From positions 7,750,001 through 7,814,000 of the forward strand of contig NC_060025.1 in NCBI RefSeq assembly GCF_021134715.1: a stretch of DNA of 64,000 nt, given 5' to 3'. Below the pieces are notes generated by a model, which saw only the letters and a program-made list of their open reading frames with translations, did no database searches and was not told where the DNA came from. The position numbers were made by a program, and so were the translations under genes. Positions 13,381 through 26,404 of the stretch are shown here, piece after piece. Position 1 is the stretch's first letter. Each line of letters opens with the position of its first letter. Source of the DNA: Daphnia pulex (Eukaryota; Arthropoda; Branchiopoda; Diplostraca; Daphniidae).

Positions 13381-16300
13381 TGAAAGTAGGATACCGCCAC
13401 TGTGTGAAGGACGGCTGCGAGCAGTGTACACACATAGCCATGGCAACACCCTTCCTTTTTTCTAGCTTCTAGCTTCTTCTTTTTGGGCCTTTTTTTCCAT
13501 TTGATATCAAATATAAGCCGTGATGGAGCGCAAAGAGAGAAATAGTGTACACATACGGAATGAATGAAACTGGTGTGTTGTACACAGACACACCGTGTCA
13601 ATATTCTCTACGTCACATATAGCCGAGGTACGCACAAGAGCCCTCGAATCATCGCGTGTCTGTACGTCTAACTGTGAAACTTAGCTCCAATCCAAATTCT
13701 CTAAAAACAAATCAAACATATCGAAATCCCGTGTGTTATATTGAGGAGAGCGCCGAGACAAATTCTGTCACGAACCCCTCCCCGAAATAGTTTGGGAAAA
13801 TAAAAAGAAATCAGAGTGAAGAGAGGGAGAGAAAAGGCAATTCTATAGCTGCACATTCACCCTCTTTCTATCTATCTATCGGGGAAAAACAGATCGAAAG
13901 ATATATCAATTTGTTTGTCTTGGAACGGGGGCTCAAATCAAACGAGGGGGTGTGACGGACGGTTGTGTGAGGGTGGCACACACACACACCGAAACGAATA
14001 AATTGAAAAAGAATCGATCGATGTGTGTAGTGTAGGGGGGGGGGATCAAGTGCATATATAAAAGAAGAAGATCGCGGGAGAAGAAAAACTAAATAGGAAA
14101 GCGCAGCCGAGCGAAATGTAGTAGAATACACAAAAAAGCCCGGAAGGCTTCTCACGAATGAATCACGAAAAAAATAAATGTTGAACGCGGGTTTGTTGTA
14201 GTAGTAGTGTGCCAAGTTGAGATGTTATTTGGCCAGTTGGGCGTGGTCGGGGGGAGAGAAAAAAAATATATCACACGCCTCATTCGTGCTGCTCACGTTA
14301 GTGCCTCACTGCGTTGTTTTATAGAGAGTCGCCATCAAATAAAATCACGAGGCCATTGATAGAAAGGAGCTTGTGGAAGAGGCGTTGGGTTATGGCGTCT
14401 CTTGCAATAATAATAACATAAGAGTCTCCGGTTCTCTCTCCACCCCACCCGTGCCAAGAAAAACCCCCGGAACGATTTCTTTATTTTTATTTTACGACTA
14501 CACTCGGGTCAAGTTTGATATTGGCCGTCGAGTGGGCCATCCATTCCCAGTTTTTTATGCGGGTGATTTGCCGAGAGTCTCAATTGGCAACGACAAAAGA
14601 AAAACGAAACAAATCCAAACTTTTGATTCTTTGACCATTCCGATCTCTAATTTCATTCGCCGAAAAAATGGACCCAAACCAAATTTCAAACGAGGAACAT
14701 CTAGAAAAGATTATCGATGACATCATTCGGTTGGCTCTAATTCGACGGCGGTCGGGACTAATAACCAACCCCCTTTCCACGAAAAAAGAAAGAAAAAGAT
14801 AGACTCCCAAGCCAGGAGCTCTCGAGTGTATTTCGGGAGCGATAAGAAGTGAAGAAAAAAGAAACATATTGTAGAGACTAGAGAAAAGTCTTCTGGGAAC
14901 AAACGGGCGCGGGTTATTCTCCGTCCGTCTTGTCATTGCAGATCACGTCCCGAGCCTCTCTACTCTGCCTCTGCCTCTGTGCCTCTGTACAACTCAATAA
15001 GTTTGGACAAGAACGCACGGGGATATAAAACTTTCTTTCTTATACACAGGGAGGCTGCTGGGCTCCTATTCAGCTGATGTCAGCCCATCGTATTTGTCCG
15101 ATAGACTCCCCCACCCCTACCACCATCACCACCACCACCTTTTGTGTAATAGCTCTAGACATTCTCTTTGCGTGTTATGCGTTCGCACTGATGAACATTA
15201 GAACTATATATACGTACACTAATACCAGACGACCCCCTAGCTCTCTTCTTCGTCAATATCTACTCTGTCCCTTTTTTCCAGCCGGCTGGATATAATTTCC
15301 TTCCGGCCATTCCTTTGACTGTGAGCTCCCCTCCTTTTTAGTCGTCGTCTTTTAGCTAATGCGCATATGCACGCGCCCCCCCGTCTTTGATGCTGGGCAT
15401 GACTGGCATACCCACACGGTTTGTGCCATCGGGGGGGTTTCAACTTCTTTCTCTTCTTTAAGATGAGGATCAGAGCCGAGACGGCATGGGCATCATGACG
15501 GATGGATAAGACACACAAGCTGCCACCTGGTGTGTCTTGTATAGGAGCAACAGGAATAATAATAATCATTTGTCTGTACTCTTTTTTTTCTTTTGGGAGA
15601 GAAAGAAAGAAAAATGTTTGTTTATTTATTCAACCCCCCTCCGTACACTGTACTATGTAGACCAAACTGAAGCCAACTGGGTTTTTCCAAATTTATTATT
15701 ACCCAAATGGATGGTCTCCCTCGTCGCTTATTTTTCTATTTCTTTTTTCAAAATGAAATTTAGACTCTTTGCTAACTAGGTCCCCCTTTTTGATATTGTC
15801 TAAATGAGTCCTATTCAGTTTAAATACAATAAATAATAGTTTGAGTATATAAGGGAGGCCCTCGACGCTAGATATTTGACAACATATATATATATCTCCC
15901 GCTCGGATGAATTCGACCGGGAATGATCATCATAAAAGCGAGGGAGACATGGAATATGAGACAGGTTGCAAGTATATATACAAGCCAAAGAGCTAGGGGG
16001 GTGAATGTATATATGACTGTTGTCCGGGCAGCACAATCCCCCTACCCGTCTATCCAACCAGGGTGCTGTAAATATAACATGGATGACTGATTTAGTTCTC
16101 TTATCCGCTGTTTTAGTTTCTCCAAAGATTTCCCCCTCGACAATTTTCGTGATCAAACATCAAACAAGACCCATGCCCAACACCACTCTCATTAAGATCC
16201 GACATTCCTGATTGCGCTAGCGTCTAATCTCCCTCTTGCCATCCAAAAAGTATAGACCTCCCCCCAGCCCAGTCCAGCCCAGCCAGGCCAGCCAGAGCCG

Positions 16301-19300
16301 ACTGAACCCTCTGTGCCGGCCTCTCTCGATCTTGTTGTTTTTCAAAAATTTATGTATGTAGAGCCGACGAAAAGACCACCAGGAGGTTTTTCGTCTGACC
16401 GAACGAGATGTTATTTTTCTTTTGAAAAGATAACACACGAAAAAATCCCTTTTGATTGAATTCCCCCCTCCGTGCCGGCCCCAGTCCGGCCTATAAGGAA
16501 TTTCTTTCCATGTAACAAAAATATTAAAAAAAAAATCTTCCGGGAATGATTTCACTGGAAAAAATAAAACTAAAATAAGTTCTTTGCTTTTTTTTATTAC
16601 GTTTAATATTGCCAGGAGGCATCAGCTGATGGATGACTTTTCTATAACCGTGAAAGATAACAAGAAGAAAAAGTTTCAAAAGAGAGGCTGTGTGAAATGT
16701 GTGTGTCGTTTTTCGTCTTGTCAGCGAGATAGAACGACTCAATTGAACCGTGAGCTATCTGCTCCTGTCTGTACCTCGTCACGTTTGCAGCTGATTGCTG
16801 GGCGCCAGGCGACAACTTTCTTTCGTGGGGTCCGTCGCTGTGTGTGACACACAACTGGTAATCTAAGATATAGTATAGAACGTGTGTGTGTCTGTGTGTG
16901 TGTGTGGCGAAAACCTTTGATCCTTGTGAGCATTTCGAAAAAGCTCCAACGCCAAGAAGATTGAAAACGGTTTTTCGATTGTCCTTTTGGCTGTCGAAGC
17001 TTTTCATCAGGATCTTTCCACAGCTGCTGGTATTGTTGTACGTGTTATTTAGTATCTTAGGGGGGCGTCACGACGCTCTTTCAACCCCTCTCTCTCGGCC
17101 TCTCTTGGCGGAGCTGTTGATTTTCTCACCTCACTCCCCTTGGGCACTTTGATAAGGAGCGAGCTGGACCCTATCAAACTCCTATACGGTACGGCGGTGG
17201 CTCCTATTCCCTTTCATTTTTCAACGCGGCAATTCTCCCCCAGGCAACTTTGCCACTTTAGTGGAAAGAAGAAGAAAAAGTCTCGGCTGTCTGTCATCCT
17301 TGACAACCCTATTGCGCATTTCCATTCGGCACATTCGTGCTCCCCCCTGGTAGAATTTCCATCACGTAAGAGAAGGGGAGAGTCCACACGGAGATCCAAT
17401 CAAATGGATAGACGTGAGGAGCTAGGGATGTGTGCTGCCTGTACGTCTTCCACCCTTTAGACCAACCCCACCATTTGATTCCTATCGATTTTTCTGAGAT
17501 AGTTCCACCAGATTTTATTCATTCGACGAATTTGGATGGTTCCACAAGATGACGCAATTCCACTTTAATAGACAGAGATAATATAATAGCCTATTATTAG
17601 AGACGGGACAATGCACGGCACTCGGTTGCTTAATAGACCGGATGATCCTTTTTCTTTCGTCATTCGTATTGTCATAATACAAGGTGAATGCTACTATATA
17701 TAGGGTGGGCGAGGGGAGGGATTACATCATCCATTTATTATGAGGCTGGTTAAAAAGGGAAGTTGCGATAGGTGGTCTCCCCTCTAGAAGAAAGTAGAGA
17801 GACTGATGGACTGCTAGATGTGAAGGGTGTGGTCCCCCCTACTCTTGCAAGAAAAGGAAATACCCTTGCAATGAGAGTCCCCGTTACTATGGCGACAATA
17901 GAAGCTCATTACTCTTGCGCCCGGCTGATCCCAACGAAGGAAAGGAAAGGAAAGACGAAAAACGCAATCCCAAAAATATATAAGGTGAATGATACATCAA
18001 TATGTACACCAGTAGATGGGGGGAGGAGGAGGAATAGGGGGCTCGTGCCATTAGAGGTTTTGTTGCAAAGCGCCTACGGCTGCATAGGGCTTTAATAGGT
18101 TGACATATATTTCCATCCTGTATAGAGACTAGCTCTCTCACCCCTCGGTTTCTCCTCGATGACGATTGATTGCGCCACTCGCCCTCCAATTCAACCATCT
18201 AATGTAGCGGCACACACAGCACTCCCTTCCCAGTTCCATCAGCTCCCGCCAGTACCTCACGTACTACACACACGACCGTATGGATTAAGCTAATTGCATT
18301 ATTTCGCCAACTTAATTGTTGTCGGTTCTTTTCGATGTAATGACGATGAATTATACCAACAGTAAATATATACAGTTAACTGTATAGCGACGACAGCGAC
18401 TATAACTCTCGTTTCTATGATGGCGTAAATTCGGGCTGACTTTTGGAATCTCTATTTTTTCTTCTGGCGTGTAACTTTAGACTCTATCATCATTACGCTG
18501 GTTATTTATTATCTATGATAGTTGGTATTTTGTATTTTTCTTTCTTACCTGTGTGGTCTCGCTGGGCGTGTATTTACGGGGCGGCCTTAAATGGCCGTTG
18601 CTTCCCTGCGATGTCGTCCCTTGTGTCATCATCTTCGGTTAGCTCGGCACACCTGCATCAAGTTAAAAAAATAATAAGAAAATAAGAAAAATGTTTTTTG
18701 TTTTTTTAAAGGCTATCGCGCCCAGATGGTCATATAATCATAAATCTAAACAATGTATTATACAGGCTCTCTCTGCGATATGTGACACGAAGCGGAAATG
18801 ATCGTCAACAAGAGCTTCCGTATATTTTTTGAATACCCCAAAAAATGTTTTTTTTTCCCAAAAGGCGTTGCTTCATTTACATAGAAAGATTTTTTGTATT
18901 TTATTATTTTTTGAGCTGCAGACATTCCAAACAACTATAGTTGTTGTTGTTGTTCGACCTTGTTGGATGCAACCCAGCGAAACTCTCTTTTGGTGGGGAG
19001 AGAAGTATGTAACTTTCACTCGTGCCTTACCAGCCAGCCATCCACCACAGCATCACGAAAAAAGATGGAAGAATAAGAGTTTTGAACCATCACGCTCTTC
19101 TTATATAGGTACTATACTACTACCACCCGTGAATTTAACACAACATTCACCGATCTCCTTTTATGGTAGTCTTTCTTGGCCAGCAGCCTTTCGTCGTCCG
19201 TACATATACCAAACACCTACCTATTTATTAAAATGCCATCCATTTTTTTTATATTTTCGATATTAAAAGATAATTTGATTAGATAAAAAAAAAAGATTTG

Positions 19301-22300
19301 GGTTCTTTTGGCCTTTGGATGTATTGGCGCCCATAGAAAAATTATATAGGACGTGGGCTATCACCTCTGTTACAATCTCATCCGTCATTTGTGAACGACG
19401 AGGTCCAATTGGCGGCGCGGGAAATTTGAATGAACACCTGTCAATCAAAAACTAGCCAGCAGAGAGAGAGAGTGGATGTATATCTAAAACACGACAATCT
19501 TGACACCAATCTTTTGATTGAGAGCAAATCGAGTCTGACACAATCTCTCCTATAGCTTCAATAGAGTCGCAATAACTTCTTTCTCTTTCATCCAAAAAAT
19601 TAGAATGCGCCAAATGTTATACATATCACATTCTATCTAAGATTGAGCGAACGTCGGTGGTTGTATAACGGATCACCTGCGATTTGGCGGTGGGTCTATT
19701 ACATTTCAAAAAGAGCGCCTTTGATCGGCAGCAGCAGCAGCGTCGGGGGGTGAAACATGTGTGGGAAAAGACGCCAGACGCTGGGCGAGGTACAATCGTG
19801 AGTAAAAAAAAAGAGTCTCGGAAAAGAGGATGGATGATGATCCCGAAAACAACACGGGAGCTCTTCTCAGCAGCTCGGCGGCGGCACGGCCCTGGGAATG
19901 GCATAAGTCCCTTCCATTAGGATGCGGCCCTTCGTGACTGGGGATCTAACGCGCTTGCACACACGGATGGTATAGATACAGAAGCGAAAAAAAAAAGAAA
20001 GAAAAAATCACTTTGCCAGCAGCAGCATCCCCACGTCACTGTCTCCGGCGTAATCCCATCTGAGAACCACGACACATTTGCATATATAACATCATCAGAT
20101 GTTCTCCGCACAGAATAGTTGAAAGCAGCGTCTACATTTATTTAGATTCCTTTTGATATTATTCAGCTCATTCTCCTCAGTATCTAACCCCCCTCTTTTA
20201 CATTGTACAACCATATACGAGATGTATGGAACTATATACGGTGTCTAATCGTCGCATTGCGTGATGGGTTGGCGGTAGATTCTTCATTTGTGCGCCGCTT
20301 GAACTGCGACCGAAAAACAAAAAAACTGGCGGTCTATTTGAACTGGCACGCACGCGTCACAGTACTATTCAAATGTGGCAGCAAATCGACGAAAACGGCA
20401 CGCCAGACTCGCTCAACTATTTCTGTACTACACCCAACAATAATAAGTTTGGATACTATACACCCGAACGGTATACTATATAGAAAGGTATAACAAATTT
20501 TACAGGTGTAAGACGCAGCAGAGAAACCTGATTTTTTGAAATTTTTTTTTTGTCACTTCAAACTTTCCTTTTTATTGAAAAAATTGAAATGATTATTTGT
20601 GGGTGAAGGGCGATTCATACGCTCGGGCGACACTCACGATTTTTGGCTGGGAAATTTGAATCAAATTGAATAACATTCCGCTCGTCTAGACATGGCGTAA
20701 TAATTCTTATAACTCTCTAGATGGTGGATGATTTTTCGTGATGATGGGACGATTATTTTGGTTATAAAGGGGGTTGTTTTTTCTCGTTCTTGTCGTGATA
20801 CCTGTTGTTGCCCAAACGACTGGGCAGGAATAAGATGATGATGATGATGATTTCGGTCAAATAATGGCACCATCGTCTTTCTCAGAGCGGACCCAAATCC
20901 CTTCAGGCCATTGCAGAGAGATAAATTATACAAGTCCGTTCGGGGGGGAAATAAATTTCGTCCCAGTCGACAACTCCCATCCGCCGTATACGAAACGAAC
21001 GAAAAATCCAATGACTTTTTTTTTTTTGAAAAAATCTCTTTTTTTTTATTTATTTGTTGGGCTCCCGCGGGCTAGAATGTTTATAAATAATATCGCCGCG
21101 CTCACTGAACTGTGTAATAGTAGACACACAAAAAACACCCGAGCCGAGCCAAGAGATGAACTGCTGTCCGATATCAATTCAAACGAACTGTGTAAACACC
21201 CCAAAACTCTACACGTGTCGATCGAAAAAAATATACACGCCAGTCGGCTCAGCTCGTGAGATATGTGAAATTGTTGGCACACACAGACACGCACGCAAAC
21301 GGGCGTCCGCTCTGGGCGAGAACGGGACACAGACTGAGGGCCAGCAGCGAGCCCAGCCAAGCCAACGACTCACACACAGTACCGAAGTCAAACTATAGAG
21401 AAGCCCACGTCGGCCGGCAATATACACGGTGCTGTGTTACACTCACGAGGCCCACAAGTGACTCACGAGACGACGTGTGGGTTGTTTTTCACGTTGAGTT
21501 TTTTTGTTGTACATCTCTGCTGCTGCTGTGCGCTAGCGCAGTGGACCCGTCGGAAGCGGTGCCATCTGCTTTCTACCCGCCAAACTAAACGAATTTCAAA
21601 TATGTTTAGTGACTCAATTTTGGGGAAAAAAAGTTTGGACGGCAAACAAACACTCGGTCATACGCCAGGTGTTTAGTTATTTAATTAAGTTGCCTCCGCA
21701 CCGCTAAAGTTTTGTGAAAAGATTCTACAACTCAACTTTTTAAGGGGTAACGGCCGTAGGGACCAAAAGAGTCGAGCGCGCGCGCGCGTGATTTGAAATC
21801 ATGATGAGAATTTTTCTAAAAAATTTCTTTTTTCACGTGATTTTTGAATTGTAAATTTTTTATTTTTTAAAAAAAGAAGAAAAAACCTCATCATTCGCGC
21901 GTTTCTATTTTTTCCCGTTTGGTTGTTTTCGGTTTTTACGAGCGCACATTCGAATATTATTATTTTGTTTTTTCCCGACCGACCGACCGAACGAATAACA
22001 ACACAAAATTCAAATGATGACCATTGAGAGCCGAAATTGTTGATTCATTCCCCCTCCTCAATGTGTGTGTATATATTCTCCCCCAGCTGCCGCTCGCATA
22101 GTTTCGTTCCTTTTTTTCTTTCTTTTCTTTCGGGTTGAAAAGAGGCAGCGGCCGGCTCACGACATTGTCGTAAACAATGGCGCGCGAGAGAGAGAAAACC
22201 GGTTCTATTCTCAAATATTCCCGCAACTGTATAGTACACACACGCACGCAGGCAAAAAGGCAGGGCCCACCGAATATAAACCCATCAACTGGCGTATACA

Positions 22301-24370
22301 AGAGATTTTCTTCTTCATCTTCTTTTTTTAAAAAAACGTACGTCGGGAATAATAAGGAAAATCGTTGCCAAAACGGAAGGGGGCTCTCCGAAACAAATGC
22401 CCGTGTCGTAAAATATTATACGAGGCATTGGCAGCCATCGTTTCGTCATGGTAACCGACCGCGCCCTTAATAAAGCCATGCTATATAGTCAAGTCAGGCT
22501 ATAATACATCCACAGTTATTTATTTCTCTCTGATGGAGAAAAGTCAAAAGAATAAGAACATTTTGATCTTCTGTGCCCTGGCACAAAAGTCTGACATCTA
22601 ACCCATAGTCAATATGTCCATCTTCTATTTTTCCAACCCAATAAATAACACACAAAAAGAAACTCGTTCAAAATACCATCATCATTGTCTAGCTTGTTTT
22701 TATTGGAACACACAACACAAGCGCGTTTCAATTGTTTTTTTGTTTTTGTTTTTCCCGAGTCGAACGTCAATCCTGACTGGTGCGTAACTCGAAAACAAAA
22801 GGAAACTATACTGCTCTGCTGAACTCTGGCAAACAAATAAATAAGTTTCTCTTTTCGGCTGTAATAATGGACGCGCGTTATTCAAAGTCGTTAAAAAAGG
22901 ATCTCTTTTCGATCGTCTGCTTCCAACAAATGGGCGCGCGCGCGTTCAAAAAAAGTGGATGAAATTATATAACGAGTGCGACGCTAACGAAGAAGCCAAC
23001 GCGACGTAGTATAATTAACATCTAATTAGACAAAGGTACGAAAATAAGACAATTTTACTGTATACGGGATTTAACGATTGAAATTTTTCGAAACAAAAGT
23101 TTTCAGTCGACGAAGCTTGTTAGCGAGATTTTTATAAATTTGAAAAGACGATTTCTACCATCAAAGAATATCTCGTTAAAAATGTAGGCATAGCACCGAC
23201 ACATCATTTGTGTGTCGGATTATCCGAATATTTTTAAATGTTTAACTCATAATATTCAGATATTTTTCTCTACTAGCTGCTGGTCGAGCTGCCGTCCATC
23301 TGAAGGAAATCAAAGAAATATCACACACAAGCTACTACATTTCTCCCCACCAAATTTGAATTGCTAATCATATAATGCAACGCCGGACGCGCTATACACA
23401 TTACTAATATAAATATAGTGCCTTTGTGTGTTTGTATCACTCTAGTCGATTATTTTTCGATTTCTTTTTTTCTTCTTTCTAATATATAAGCGAGAGCTGC
23501 TGTTTGATGAATGGGTTGCCCGACAACATTTTTGTGTTGTTCACATATATATGTACATCAATGCAAATCTATTCAGCGCATTCACACAACAAGTCTAATA
23601 AATCTAGGCCCAATGCTAAAATCTGGAACAGTCCCATTCATCAAACGCGCGGCATCTTGGTGTTGATTGATCTGAATCAGCGCGGCAACTACAAACACGA
23701 GTGACTAACGAGTTGGACATTGGCATTCCCAGCACTCGAATGTATAATAGCCGGAAAAAATGCCGGACAAAAATTCTCCGGCGGCCTTCTTTCCTTTATT
23801 TTTCCCCCCGACTGGATATGATACGACGAAATAATCAGTGATTGATGACTGCAGACAAATGATAACTGCAACCGGCCTTGGTATGAATTATATTACCCAA
23901 TGGAACAAAACAAAAAAGATTGCGCGACGCAAAAAAAGAATCAAACGAGTTGACATTTCGGTTGGATTATTATGTGCCGCTGGATCGTTCAGCGCAGCCG
24001 CACGGCAGCAGCTCCCGGCGGGTGACTCAGTGAGTCACGATCTTGTTTTTTTTTGTATGTAATAAAAATCTATGTGTTAAAAATGGAGGTCGAGTCACTC
24101 TCTCTATTTTTTTGTACCCCCCGGTCGATTGATTGCGTCAAAACTGTCAAAGAGAAAACCAAAATAAATCCGCCCTTACGGAAAAATCTCATCAAACTAT
24201 ATGAGAAATCATATGTTTATTAATGACATCAATGATTTTTTAATAATTTTTGATGATCTCATATATTTCTCATTAAATTGATGAGAATTTTCACCCTCAT
24301 ATTTATCATTAAAAGTGTTTAAAATATTTTTGTCTCATTTTATATGAGATATAACCCAATCCGTAGTAAG

Positions 24371-24960
24371 AAATCAGAAAGAAATCATATAAATTTCATG
24401 ATTTTACCACAGACATTTCGCATGAGAAATATGCAAGAAACTGGTGATAATTAACCATAAATATCATGACATTTTCTTAAAATAAATCGGTAATATATCA
24501 TGTATTCTCAGTTTTTAATCATTAATTTCTATTGGTATTTTGTAATGAGATACTTGCATAAAATCATGTGGAAATCAATAAAATGTCATGATTTTCCTGC
24601 AGTTTTTTCGCATGAAAAATCTGCAAAAAATCAGTGATTATTAAGCGGGAATATCATGATATATTCTAATAATCAATAAGTAATTTGTCATAAATTCTGA
24701 GTTTTTAATCATTAATTTCTATTGATGTTATGTCAAGAGATTCTTGTATAAATTCATGTGAAAATCAATAAAATCTCATGATTTTTCCGCAGTTTTTTCG
24801 CATGAAAAATCTGCAAAAAAACAGTGATTATTAAGCGGGAATATCATGATATATTCTTATAATAAATAAATATTTTATCATATATTCTGAGTTATCAATC
24901 ATTAATTTCTATTGATGTTTTGTGTTGAGATACTTGTATAAAATCATGTGAAAATCAATT
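24371..24960. repeat. Tandem repeat, about 190-bp period, inside the transposon-like element
   Basis: The AATCATGTG-type motif recurs near 24561, 24751 and 24941, exactly 190 bp apart. Around it are shared segments such as TTTTTTCGCATGAAAAATC, AAGCGGGAATATCATGATAT and TTTTTAATCATTAATTTC. The first unit (from about 24371) is more diverged, and decayed units appear to continue toward about 25400. Confidence 0.75.
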
Positions 24961-25635
24961 TTACCTATGACATTATAAGATTTTTTTTGGTTTTCTTTTA
25001 TACAGTTTTTTGGCTTAAAAATCACGAAATTTATTATTAAATGTCTATCAGAAATCAGGTAGATTTAGGTGTGAGATCATGATATTTAATTATAATTATT
25101 TTGCATATTATCATTTATTAAGAGCTTTTTATCAATCATTTCTCTAATGCTTTATAGTGAGATTTTTCATTAAAATCATGTGAAAATCAGTTCCCACTAA
25201 GGAATCAAAAGATTTTTTGGTATTATTTTTACCCAATTTTGGGCTTTAAAATCTTCAAATTCATAACAAAAAGTCAGTAATAATCAGCTACAATTCAACA
25301 GATCAGATGTGAAATTATAACTATTTAATCGTCAATATTTTCTTATGTTTTGTAATGATGTTTGTGTGAAAAATCAAGGGAAAGTTATTTCTACATATAT
25401 GACATCAAAATATTTTCTTGTATTCTTTTAATACAATCCTAAAAATATCAGTTAAAATCAGCAAATAAGTATATAGGCCTACCTGGAATGAAATATTCTG
25501 ACTTTAAATTCTTTTTGGACTTTTACATTTTTTATTTTTTACCTTTCGTAAATATATGGTAGCTATCTAATTCTCACAAAAATTACACGATGTTTTTATA
25601 ATCACAAGATAGGCTGGGATAACTATTTTTTTTAA

Positions 25636-25882
25636 CGCGCTAAGTAAATTTGAGTGAAAGTTCTATTTTACTCTGGTGTGTTTTTTTGTGTGTGAATTAT
25701 TCTAAGTCCCGAAATCTGGCTTTTATCTAACTAAACAAACCAATTGATTATATGGTATGTCAAAACGCATCATAGAAATTTTTACTAAGTTTTTTTCACG
25801 CGCTAAGTAAATTTGAGTGAAATTTCTATTTGACTCTGGTATGTGTTTTTTGTGTAAATTATTCTAAGTCCCACAACCCTGT
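25636..25882. repeat. Direct repeat pair, 163 bp apart, inside the transposon-like element
   Basis: CGCGCTAAGTAAATTTGAGTG occurs at 25636 and at 25799. Each copy is followed by similar sequence including TCTATTT, ACTCTGGT and AATTATTCTAAGTCCC. The pair is separate from the 190-bp family further left. Confidence 0.65.
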
Positions 25883-25944
25883 TGTTATCTAACTAAACTA
25901 ACGAATTTATTAATTTCTACGTTAAAAAGCTTCATATATAACAT

Positions 25945-26017
25945 CAATTGGTGGTGTATCGGTTAGCAGATTAGCAAGCCACCCTGGAAGTCGAGGTTCG
26001 ATTCCTGGTCAGGGCAA
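25945..26017 (+). repeat. tRNA-Glu-like segment within the transposon-like element
   Basis: GGTGGTGTATCGGTTAGCAGATT resembles the D-arm region of eukaryotic tRNA-Glu, and GTTCGATTCCTGGTCAGGG resembles its T-arm and 3' acceptor strand. The 5' acceptor strand does not pair and the anticodon arm is disrupted, so this is a pseudo-tRNA or a SINE insertion rather than a working gene. A-box and B-box are recognisable. Confidence 0.5.
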
Positions 26018-26404
26018 TTCTTTTTTCAATTTATATAATTAAAATCTCATTTAAAAGCGCTCAAATTCTCATTCTAATTTTAGTGAGAAAATCATTAACA
26101 TTTCAGTGGTGAAAAGAGAAATTAAGCGAGATTACAGTTAAACCTCAGTCAGAAATCATTATATTTACGCGACTAATCATTTATATTTAGATGAGAAATA
26201 ACATAATTCTCACTTTGTTCACATGAAATTAATGATAAACGGCCGATTTTAAACTTGAAAATGTCCCAAATTCTCATCAAAAGTCATTAAATAAATGATA
26301 TTTTGCTGTTAATCTCACCAAAATATCACGACAAAATGAATGAGAATTAAGGTTATTCTCATGTATTTCTTTATGAGTTTTAATGAGATTTTTCCGTAAG
26401 GGCG

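Larger units (their letters stand above)
10287..24170. other. Gene-poor, simple-sequence-rich region upstream of the NAV gene
   Basis: No frame in this 13.9 kb shows family similarity or believable exon structure. The open frames are short and biased toward simple-sequence translation. Visible content: (AG)n near 11812-11826, (CA)n near 13977, GT-rich tract near 16880-16906, ATG repeat near 20834, (CG)n near 21779, many pyrimidine tracts, and the AGTA-rich block described separately. It may hold distal NAV promoters, 5' UTR exons or enhancers, but no specific site can be supported by eye. Confidence 0.5.
24171..26404. mobile_element. 2.2 kb non-autonomous transposon-like element with perfect 22-bp terminal inverted repeats
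   Basis: The left end begins CGCCCTTACGGAAAAATC and bases 24171-24192 are the exact reverse complement of 26383-26404; weaker similarity continues inward. The interior is strongly AT-rich and has no open frame of transposase size. Both ends are crowded with ATGAGA/TCTCAT motifs in both orientations, resembling subterminal transposase sites. Inside are about three good copies of a 190-bp tandem repeat, a 163-bp-spaced duplicate and a tRNA-Glu-like segment. No target-site duplication is obvious, so the superfamily is not assigned. Confidence 0.7.

Noticed and set aside
18829..19266. Longest open frame in the gene-poor region (145 codons)
   Set aside because: Translation of pyrimidine-rich simple sequence; no motif, no splice context, no family resemblance.
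20834..20850. Biological role for simple repeats (ATG, GT, CG and AG runs)
   Set aside because: Ordinary microsatellites common in this kind of genome; mentioned only as content of the gene-poor region.
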